Source: Antedon mediterranea
Lineage: Eukaryota > Echinodermata > Crinoidea > Comatulida > Antedonidae
Direction of reading: 5' to 3'
Assembly (NCBI RefSeq): GCF_964355755.1
Contig: NC_092678.1
Span: forward strand, 13,800,922 to 13,860,921
DNA: 60,000 nucleotides
Numbering within the stretch: position 1 is the stretch's first letter; each line of letters starts with the position of its first letter. Shown one piece after another: positions 12,236-22,800 of the stretch. The notes under the pieces were generated by a model, which saw nothing but the letters and a program-made list of their open reading frames with translations, was not told where the DNA came from and ran no database searches. A program made the position numbers and the translations under genes.

Positions 12236-13100
12236 CGATTTATGAAATTTGAACAAACATTTATTTTTCAATGAAACTTGGCAAAAGTGTATTTCATAAT
12301 ATGGAGCAACTTTTGACATGATAAAAATGGCGTGCTACGCAAAAAAATTAGGCGAATACGCCTATTTGAAATTTCAAAATGCGCAAAATTAATTTCTAAT
12401 CAATTTTGCGTACATTTCAGGTCAGTTTGAGCGTTCCAAAATTTTCTAATTTTTTTTTGCGTTTTGCGCACGTACATGTGCGCACAGCTCGTTCAAAGCG
12501 TAGAAAAATGGTTTTTGCAATTGATTTTTGTTTTTCATACCTTTTGTAGTAGATTTAATTCATTTTGATGAACTTTAATCGCAAAATAACGACGCACGTG
12601 CACGTTAAACTTTAATAATCGTGTGCTAAGGAATAGGTAATACAAATTTGTGCAATAATATTCCTATGTTTAATCAGTTACAGCTCCTCAGGATGGTAGC
12701 TGACCCTATTATTTTTTAATATTATGGAAGCTGATGAGTTGTAAATATCAATTCATGTAAAAGTTGTACCTACCAGATGTTCTGACGTCACCATATGGCC
12801 ACTCGAATTTCAAATATAGGATTTTTTTCTATTTTGTACTAGTGAATCCCATTCAATAGAGCTCATCGCGCTATACTAATGCATACAATATTTTCTGCTA
12901 GATTTTGATATGTTTTTACTCAATCAATTCTCTTTCATATACGTTTATAACATTTTAATACGCCATCATATAACAAAATTAAAATTACGTGAGTTATTTA
13001 ATTTTAATGCAGATATAGTATTATTGAAAGTTAGACACTGGCAATATTATAGTTTATATATTTGTACTGTTGATATACACTGTGATCAGTACTTTTAGCT
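12236..13100 (+). mobile_element. Diverged, incomplete Helitron-like unit I
   Basis: This stretch keeps recognisable blocks of the family (GCGCGATTTATGAAATTT, a TAATTTCTAATCAA block, CTGACGTCACCATATGGCC near 12783) but is much more diverged and has neither a TC-rich start nor a hairpin-CTAG end. It looks like an old copy at the edge of the array. Nothing gene-like is visible between here and the Helentron 3' region. Confidence 0.55.
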
Positions 13101-13829
13101 TAGTTGGTCATCGTGAATTTATTAGACACATATTTATTGATACATCAATACACGATTCTCATTTAAAATTATCTGAAATTAAATCTCTAATGAACTACAT
13201 TACGATAGGCCTATTAATCTTATATCAATAACTGAATGCTTTGCAGCGTGTGAAAGAGCGAATGACTGCATTGATAGGTGCCTTAAAATGGATACCATTT
13301 TCCTTGAAGAAATAAAAACATTCCATTGTACACCTAAAAAGGAAAAAACTAAATAAAATAATATTCAAATTGCAGAACAATATTCATACTATAATAGAGA
13401 TGAGATTAATATGCCCATGATTCGTAAATAAAGATAGAAATGTATTTTACTCACCTGGTATTGTTTCTCCAGTACGAGGTTAGAGTTCCCTGCCTCTCAT
13501 TCACAGAGAGACATACTAACTTTAAGTATGTCTTTATACTCTTTTTCAAGTTATATTTTCAGTTCGTATTCAGGAAGTTCTTTTACTCAAGTTCTTGTAA
13601 AAATTCGACTTTCAAATTCTTTACAAAACATGTTTTTTTTAGTTTCACTTTCGTGTGGATTAACTATATATTAATATATTTTTCAGTTTATCTTTACCAG
13701 GATTGCACATGATTGTAGTGACAAAACAGTATATATTCCATTTTATCTTGTTGTTTTTTCGTTTATTAAACGTAATATAATATAATATTCTTAAAACAAC
13801 ATTAAGTTGAAAAATGTAAAATATTGCAA

Positions 13830-14532
13830 TTAAAATTTAATTTGAATGGCTTCATGATAGCTATAATATATTGGAATTACTTCAGCCTGTACCGAATCAA
13901 GACCTTTGCTATAGACATGATCAATCAATGTATTATTTTCAGTTGTAGAACTTGTGACATGTTGTTGATACCCATTCTCTAACATTAATGTATTCACTTT
14001 AGAAGGTTTTTTGAAAAGATTTTCATTGAAATCACCCATTATAATACATTTAGTACATACTTTATGTATCTCTTCCAATAATTTGCTCAAATGCTGACAG
14101 AATTGTTTCATATCATAACTTGGAGGTCGATAAATTACAGACACAACAACTGAAATTGGACTTGTTATTAAAAATGAAATTGCCTCTATATCAATAATAC
14201 ATATGTTTAATCTGCTTGAAAACGTGTTCTTTGAATACACAGCAACGCCACCATGAGCCAGATTTTTTAATTTTGAAGTCACATCATTCCTATTAGAATA
14301 TGAGTCATATCTTGATTGATGATACAATTTATACGGCTGTATATCTACATCAAAAAAATCGTCATCCTTATTCAACCATGTTTCAGTTAGACATATAATA
14401 CTAGAATTCATAAACAAATCATTACACTGAAAATCAACAAAGTGTTGTTTAAGTCCTTGAATGTTATGTAACATTATTGAAAAATTAGAATCCAAATCAT
14501 GACTTTGTTTATCATATGGTACGTATGAATTC
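13830..14532 (-). pseudogene. C-terminal endonuclease (EEP/APE-like) domain of the Helentron protein, cut off by an insertion
   Basis: The reading frame contains the ordered motifs of the exonuclease-endonuclease-phosphatase fold used by non-LTR elements and Helentrons: LHNIQGL, CLTETWLN, GGVAVYSK, SVIYRPPS, MGDFNEN, LIDHVYS, and at the end SYHEAI where the family normally has SDH. Helentrons carry this domain fused behind the helicase; here a 2474-bp insertion at 14533-17006 separates the two. If one copy of the 2-bp target duplication is removed the frame rejoins that of the helicase, so this is the displaced C-terminus and not a separate gene. The longer frame upstream to 14852 is insert sequence. 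The Asp-to-Tyr change in the last motif would be expected to damage catalysis. It ends with ...AIQIKF and a stop at 13830. Confidence 0.82.
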
Positions 14533-14823
14533 CCCTTTGCAAAAAAACCGTATACGAACGTATACGATTTACATACGTTTCGTATATGTTTCGTATAGGA
14601 AGTCCACTTCGTATACGAAACGTATACGTCAATTCGGAAGTTCCTGCCCGCATAATAAACACATACGAACCGTATACGATCATTTATAAACAATTTCCTA
14701 ATTATACGCTCCGTATACGATCCGTATATGATCCGTATACGACGACGCGTGTATACAAACGGCATCGTATTACCAAGCGAAAAGGGACTGTCCCTCTTTT
14801 TACAAGACGACGATAGCATACGT

Positions 14824-15069
14824 TTACGATCGCAGGAGCATCTTGACTTCAATAATTAATGTACAATTTGGTTTTTTTTCAGTCGGTATATGTACATTAA
14901 ATTCCCTATGATGATTTAGCTCATAGTTTTCGCGAATGAAAATTTGGTGCTGTATTTTACTAGACGTTGTTTTTCTAGCAAGCATAAAAACCCACCCAGG
15001 CTGTTCTGTCTTGTTTATCCCCTCTGCTATTTCTTTACCTTTTGTATGTTCCATTAATAAGTGAATCAC
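14824..15069 (-). other. Unrecognised 81-codon frame inside the TIR element
   Basis: This short open frame (MIHLLMEHTKG...) has a fairly even amino-acid composition for AT-rich DNA. I recognise no domain. It lies just inside the CGTATACG array on the left side of the element. It could be a remnant of an element gene or a chance frame. Confidence 0.15.
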
Positions 15070-16188
15070 ACAAAATGTGCTGTTATTAATTTGAAAGTGC
15101 TTTAAATAATATTAATGTACTTGGAAATAAATAAGTAAATATTAAATTGGGCCCGCAGTATATTAAATTTAAAACGAGTAAGTAAAATCCATAAATTACG
15201 ATTTAATAAAAATGTAGAATACATGTGGCTCCCTATTATATATATGGAATGATCCAAATAAATTCGCCCAAAACGTGCCTGTGTTATGTGCGCTGCATGC
15301 ATGCATCACATGGATGGATCAGATTTCATTCATTTTCAATCATCATTGTTGATTTTTTGGCTACGGGTTTTGACTCACCATAAAAAAAAAATGGGATGTA
15401 GGCCTAGTTACAGTAGGCCCAGGTAGATAGTAAATTCGATGACTTCTAGCTAGCTAGGCTATAGGCATATTGTAATTGTATATATCGAATATGCAGCAGC
15501 TCCAGTAAACAAAGAGTTAACTAGGCCTGGGGAAAATACGCCAAGGAAAAGAGTCTGTGGTACACTCATTGTGAAAATAAGCTATCATTTTAATGAATGT
15601 AGTACGAGTCTAACTCCAAATAAAGATATAGAACACATTTTAAGAATTCAAAGTGTTGATCTTTTTTAAGAATCTGATATATACCCTGAATCATCTTTTT
15701 ACATAATATACAGCATAAGCATGTACAATCTAATTTAATTGTCACACAATTGAATTAACAAAGGACAAGGATTTCAAATAAACTGTTACAAATAAACAAT
15801 TATTAATGAAATAGTTGGGGTATTGTTGGGTCCATGGGAAATCAACAATGTTTAGTAGACTTATTTAATTTGTTATTTAAAGTTGAGGGTAGTTATTTTT
15901 TAAACAATTATTGGAATACCATGAAAATAAAGAAAGATATGTTTTATGATTTCTTAATCACCAAGCAGAAATAATGAAAGCAATTCAATCTGTTCGCTAC
16001 CGGGAATAAATTGAGATTCGATATAATTGTATTTACTATCACCACTAATTGTGTTTTTTTTATTCATATATAATTCATAATTCATACAATTTATATATAT
16101 TCAAAATCCGAATGTATTCATCGTTAAATAATAATTATTACTTCTGTTTTGGGTCATGGTTTTCCTCTTCGGCATTGCCGAATTATTG

Positions 16189-16430
16189 TTACTCCATCTC
16201 CATTGCTACAACACACGTCGCGGAATAATATCGCTTAACATAACGATGTAATTTGACCACCCAAAGCTCGCACGTGGCGTGACGAATTGAGAACGACGAA
16301 CCCGATGATTCACCCGATGATATGCATGATTGGCCACCAGGGAGCCGAGTCGACCACGAGTTGGAACTGTAGGCAACCGAGCGACGCTCGGTCGTCGTCG
16401 GCGGCTGCACTTACTGACCTCTGTCATTTT
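16189..16430. other. GC-rich, CpG-rich island inside the TIR element
   Basis: This stretch is clearly richer in G, C and CpG than its surroundings and holds a CCAAT-type GCCAATCATGC box near 16331 and a perfect hairpin CCGAGCG-A-CGCTCGG at about 16377-16391. Short open frames exist on both strands but none is recognisable. It resembles a captured promoter or first-exon segment. That is inference from composition only. Confidence 0.3.
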
Positions 16431-16872
16431 TTATAAAGGAAAACTGCAAACAACATCGTCGATTTGTGAAAATGGCCCCTTGTTTTTTCTAGGCCTACCT
16501 AGACCTAGTAGTATACCTGTTTAGCGTACTTTATTTACTTGCGAAAAACGTTGTTTGAATTTTATCGGTAGCCTAGGCTATCTAATAAATATAGAAATAA
16601 ATATGATCTTATGTTCTAGCTCCTACTACTTATTAATACTACTAGAGGCCTATCTAATGGCTGGTGCTAGCTAGAGGCCTAGCCCTAGTAGGGCTAGGCC
16701 AGAGCCTACGTACGTATTTGTTGTAATGACAATTTAAATGTTTTATTTAGCTCTATTCTACTCATTACTGCTATTATAATTTATAAAATGGCCTAGTTTG
16801 TTCGTATATGATTCGTATACGTCCCGTATACGATATTCTTATCATGAATAAACAACGTATACGTTACGTAAG

Positions 16873-19800
16873 CTAAACGTATACGACGCAAACTCTTTGT
16901 GGAGCAACAGAGTGGAAATAATGTAAACAGTGAAATCGTATACGATCCGTATACGTCGTATACGTTTTCAGCGTATACGGATCGTATACGGCTTTTTTGC
17001 AAAGGGTCATTTTATATAAGCATTTCTGTATGTGTGGATCACAATAAATCAGCTTGGGATTAAAGTTTTCAATGGTAAGTCCAGATATTGATGTAACACG
17101 ACTGAGTCCTACGTATGCTTGTCCAGGCGCAAAAGTATTTTTAAGAGAAACCAGTGCTTTATTCATTGTCATTCCTTGCACTTTATGAACTGTGCATGCA
17201 TATGCTAATTTGAGAGGAAACTGCTTTCGACTATATTTGTTCCCAATAGATTCCTGAAACATTTCAATTGCCTGAACACCAATTTCATTATTGTCAAATT
17301 TCACTTTAATAGATACTGGTTTAGCGCTTTGACTGGTCTTAATTATTTCTTCAACATGTCCCATACATCCATTTGTTAATCCTTTTTTAACATCTACATT
17401 TTTAATCAACATCACTCTGGCATTAAGTGCAATCCACAAATAATTTAATAAACTAGATTGACGTGATTTTTGAGGTTTGTTACATTTTTTGTTTTGTTTC
17501 TTGCTGTTAACCACAACATCCTCTGCTTCAATGCATACAATATCTGTACATGTCTTATGCAACATTTTCTTATTCCATTCATTCACTTGCTTGTTACACG
17601 GGTAAATATGAACAGCATCTTCACATTCTTTACCTGTTTCACGTGATTTTAAAACTAATAAATCTTTATCAGACAAACATTCATTTCTTTCTTTTGTACG
17701 CAGTTTGTTTAACAATAGAGCAAATTCTTTATCTTCTTTTTGTCTCATGATTTGACCTAACTGTACTTGCTTAAAGTTATCTATCCACAATGAGCTTTCA
17801 AATGTATCTTTATATAAAGAAGTACCCATCACAGGGGGCAACTGATAAAAATCACCAACTGCAATTACTGAAATATTACCAAATGGACTGTCATTGCGTA
17901 CTTGCTTGATTTGCCTTAATCTTCCATGAACATACCAAAGTAACCTTTGATTTACCATTGATATTTCATCTATAATAACAATCTGCAACTGACTCAACTG
18001 ATTACGAAGTGCACTTATTTTTTCTTCTCCAAGTGGTTGATATGGAAATGAGATACTAATCGGGATAGACAAAGCGCTATGTATTGTTTGACCTTTAATA
18101 TTATATGCTGCAATCCCTGTAGGAGCTAATTTTAATATTGACAAATCATCAGGGTTCTCCATAATTTTGCCAAGAATGCGTGTTCCTTCATTAAAAATAC
18201 AATTTACCAAATGACTTTTCCCAGTACCAGCGCCTCCAGTTATGAAAGTGTAAAATGGTTCAGGTCGTTTACCATTAACTTTGTCTAAGCACCATTGTCT
18301 TGTCTTATAAAATATATGTTGTTGTTTTTCATTTAAAGATCGAATCATTTTGTTTAATTCTGGTCTTGAAATATAAGATGAATTAGACTCTACCTTAGAT
18401 GTATGATTTTTTTGAAGTCCAAAATCTGGAATGAAAAATTCGTTTTCTTCATCATCGATGTCTACATTTGGCTTTGGATTGTCTAACCTTTCTTTTTCAG
18501 TTTCTGGACATAAAAGACTCCATGCATCTTCTTGTGGTCCAAATTTTGCTAAAAACTCTTTTGCGTCTTCAACATCGTCAGCACTTTTTTCATACTGTTT
18601 CATGTTTCCTTGAACTATGGACTTTACTCTTTGCAATTTACGATTACCACATAATTTAACAGATCCGTCCTCATAAAATTGTTCATATGTTTGAAAATTT
18701 GGTGGTTTTAACTGTTCATCATTTCGAAACGGTAAAAATAACTGCAATATACTTAGATAATATTTGTCAGGATCTCTATCCATATGAAACCGAGGGTATC
18801 GGACTATAGCATTGCTAGTTTTCGTTCTTTTTTGTATGAATCCAAATTGCTTTTTTAATTTAAATACATTCTTTTTTTTTCCTTTCATTTCTGATGTACT
18901 TAATATTCTATAATTAGAACAAAATGTTGCAAGGCACATTTTATTAAATTCAAAACTATTAGGTCGAGCTTTATATTTATCAAGCTTATTTGGCAACCAG
19001 GCACAATCGTTATCATCTGCTTTGTTTTTAATTACACTTAGTGGTAAACTCATTCTAACAGGATTAGGTCCTACTGGAATATATTCCACTTTCCTTGAAC
19101 ATTCCTTTAATCTCAAACCACAGACACGATAAACACTTTCTTGGGCAGAAACTTCTCGATTATTCATGTACACATTACCAATTTTTCGTAAACTTTGTCT
19201 AGCATCTTCATTTCCTTCTTTCACTTCTGATGCTGTATGAGATAAAAGTAAGCCCATTTCCCGTTCAGATTTTGACAAATATTGCACAACGTAAGTAATA
19301 CATGCATATACATTTGTTATATACTGAATATCCATATTAGCATTCCATGCTCTTAATAAGGAAGGATTATACTGATTTACCCATGCGTCTTGAGGGTTTC
19401 TCTTCATAACAATCTTTTCTTCAGTAGCTATACAATTATTTGCCTTCTCAAATGCACTTTGTGTAATACCTAAACTTTTGAAAAGTTCTTTGGCATTTTC
19501 ATATGGTTCTTCATTAGTCACAGCCTCTTTTACTGAGGTTAATAAGTCTTTTGCTTGTTTAGTATCATCATTACCTTCACTCACAGTAGGTCTCATAACA
19601 AATGTTTTTTGAGAAGGTTGTCTTGGAAAGTTAAATCTACAAATTGTTCCTTTCTTCTTACACGATTTAGAATGCCTTTTACTGTGAATCTGCACACTGG
19701 TAACAATTTCATTCAATTCAGGATCTACAGTTTGACATGGAACAGAACAAGAAATATATTTATCAACAAAATTAATAACTTCCTTATCTTCATCTGAACA

Positions 19801-22800
19801 AAAAACAGGAGCATTTTCAACCCAAACTAACATATGAACATGTGGACTTCCTCTCATTTGAAATTCAATTCGGTAAAAATAATCTACAACTTTACCAATA
19901 GGTTTTGATTCAGACAAAATTACATTTTTCAAAAAAGTGTGAAAACGTTTGTCAAACATTCTCGCAACAGTTACTGGATTCGACTTCAACAAATTACATT
20001 TATCTGCCCATTCTAATTCATCAATGTTTCTTTTGTCTCCTGTTTGACTTAATAATGTAGTCATTATTTCTTTCCAACGGAAGTCAGCACTTGAGAATGA
20101 AAGAAAAAATGTTGGTTTGCCAATCTGTCTAACCATTGCCATTACGTCCTTCTGTGTTGCTTGCCAGTATGGTGGAGTCCCACGTATTTGTTTTAAAAAT
20201 TTATAACCCTTGTCAGATTTTAAAATGTCCTCAATTGTGTTAACATTTTTTAAATCTGCAACAGTTACTTTGCTAAAATCATCCTTTTTACTTGATCCCT
20301 TTCGCAATGCAATGGAAATACTTGATAAAATTTGTTGAAGTTCATATAAAGATTGAGCATAAAATATGAATTCAGCATTTTTTGCAAATCTGTTATCTAC
20401 ATGCATTAATCTGTTGTGGAAATAACGTCCAAGTGTTATTTTAACATCTCTGGTGTCATGGAATGTTGGTTGACCTGTTGGAAATAACACTGGAAATGAT
20501 TTTGCTTCATTACTTTCATTCTTTAACAATGCAACGGGGCTATTGTTTTCACAAGGCGCACAACAAATTATATCACGAAAATATTCATCAACCAAATTTT
20601 GTCGCCTGTCAACAGGTTGAAGACTTGTGTCAAAAACAGCACCACTCAATCGGTCTTCTACTTCTTCTTCTTCGTTGTTGTCTATACATGTTTGATTATT
20701 ATTATTATCTCCACTTCCGATATTTTCTTTAGATAAATAATTGTGCCATTCTTCATTAATAGCTACATCAAAGTACCATTTGTTGTGATCTTGTAAATAT
20801 TCAAGAGCTTGAATAACATTAGCTGTGTTAACAAATTTATATTTATAATAACTTTTGTAAGACAACTTTCGCTTCAATTTTACGGATATTAATTGATCAT
20901 CAGCCTCTGGTCTAGGCAGCATTTTCACGGTTTCAATAGTATTTGATGGTACACATACGACTGGACCATGTATTCCATGCTGTCCACCTTTGGGTAAATT
21001 CATTAATTTCATAAAAGGAATATTTAATCCTATCAAGTGCTGCTCTAAATTATTTAAACACTCAAGCTCAGGAGGAATATCATGCAGTTCTAAATTGTTT
21101 GAATTAGCCTCTGCGGGGACTTTTCCATTTAACAATTTCCTGTGGCATGTGAAACAAATCCATAAATGATATCTTGGTGATTCGACAAATTGACAAGGAT
21201 TATTACATTTGTTATTGCAAATATGCAAATACTTTTCATTTATACACGTCCTATTTTCGTACTTAGCTTTAGAACACTTCATAACTTGATTTTGGAATAA
21301 CAATTTAAAGCATACACAACAAATATATTCAGGACCACGAGAAATTTTTTCCCTGAAGTTTTTCAAAATAAACTCAAAATTACTCTTTTCTGTTTTTCTC
21401 TTTTCCATATTCTTCTGGTTTTTCTTAAAAACTTTTTTTCGGAACACTGGATCACGATGATATTTTTCTGTAAATCTTTGCTTACAACTTTGTTTACACT
21501 TTTGTCTGAATTCCAAATTGACACGATATTTTTCTGACAATCTCAGCTTACAATTTTGTCTAAATTTCGAATTACTCCGATACTTCTCTGCTAATTTTTC
21601 CTTATACCTTTGACTAAATTTTAAATTATTCCGATACTTATCAGCTAATTTTTGCTTTAAGGTTTCTCTGAATTTGGAATTATTACGATACTTTGATACA
21701 AATTTTTGCCTCAAATTTATTCTAAATTTTTTGTCACTGTGATATTTTTCGGAAAATTTGAATTTATTTTTGGATTTTGTGTTATGTCTAAATATTTTAT
21801 CATTGTGGTATCTTTTCAAATTTTTCTCTTTTTTGGTTAATCGGTAATCAAAATTAATTTTGTAATTATGTCTCGCTTTATTTCGTACTTTAACATTATA
21901 TTCAGGTTCACATCTATACATTTTGTGTTGTCTTTCGCTGTTTTCCTTCCTTTTTTTGAATTTATAATCATCATCACCATATCTTATTTTTTGTGCTTCC
22001 TTTACTTTACGTTTTTTTTCTTCTCTGTACTCAGGGTCACTTTGATATTTGTTTCTATTATTATTTGTTTCTTCTGATTTATCTTTTTGCCGTTTCATTC
22101 TTTGTAGATTCTTTTGCTTTTCTTTTCTATTTCTATAAGATTTTTTCTTTTTTCCTTTCAAAATTCTTACTTTACTTTCAGAACTTTCGACTGTTTTACT
22201 ATGTTTGTGTTTTGGTTCTATGTCTTCAAATGTGTCACATGTTTCTTTTCTCATTAGCTTTCGTTTCTTTGTTGAAGAATTATTTTTCAAACAAATCATC
22301 TCTGTTTTTTCTTGAACATAATTTTGACCGACATCGACAGATTCCACTACATTAAAATGTACATTCATGGTGTACACAATATATATACCATTATCAGTTG
22401 TAACATCATCTATTCTTCCGGGCTTTTTAGCAGAAAACAATTGCCACATCAAAAGTTGATCATTGAATGAATAAATATCTGTCTTAAGCAAGTTTGCCAT
22501 TGCACTTATTTCAGTATTGGACGCCCACGTTCCATTATCCATAACTCTTTTTTTAAACACATATTCCTTGACTGATCTATATTCATGACTAAATGTATTA
22601 ATAAATAAGTCATCAGTCTCCAATAAATGATTAGTAATCGCTTTTCTTAAAAGTAAATGATTATCTTCAGTCCCAGAAATAATGTATGAAATTGCACGAT
22701 AAAAACAATTACCATCACCTGTAATATTCGTAATTTGAAGAGGATGTCCAATCAGACTAGCTCTGTTAATACCACAATTCTTACCGGTATGGTCACAATG

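Larger units (their letters stand above)
14533..17006. mobile_element. 2474-bp TIR element with subterminal CGTATACG arrays, inserted in the Helentron
   Basis: The ends are inverted copies of CCCTTTGCAAAAAA followed by CCGTATACG. The direct repeat TC flanks the element (14531-14532 and 17007-17008), consistent with a 2-bp target duplication. Both subterminal regions (14550-14760 and 16800-16990) are packed with palindromic CGTATACG motifs, the usual look of transposase-binding sites. No transposase is recognisable inside, so it appears non-autonomous. The superfamily is not clear: the TIR start is not the CACTA of EnSpm, and a 2-bp TC duplication is not typical of mariner. Confidence 0.8.

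Noticed and set aside
13440-13712. 90-codon Phe-rich + strand frame
   Set aside because: AT-rich composition, no domain, and it lies in the 3' region of the opposite-strand Helentron.
14586-14816. Arg/Tyr-rich frames in the CGTATACG arrays as proteins
   Set aside because: They are translations of a palindromic repeat (RIRSVYDPYT-like on both strands) with no independent coding signal.
21993-22355. Long + strand hydrophobic frames opposite RepHel (also 23884-24606)
   Set aside because: They are antisense shadows of Lys/Asn-rich RepHel coding sequence, which reads as Phe/Leu-rich on the other strand.
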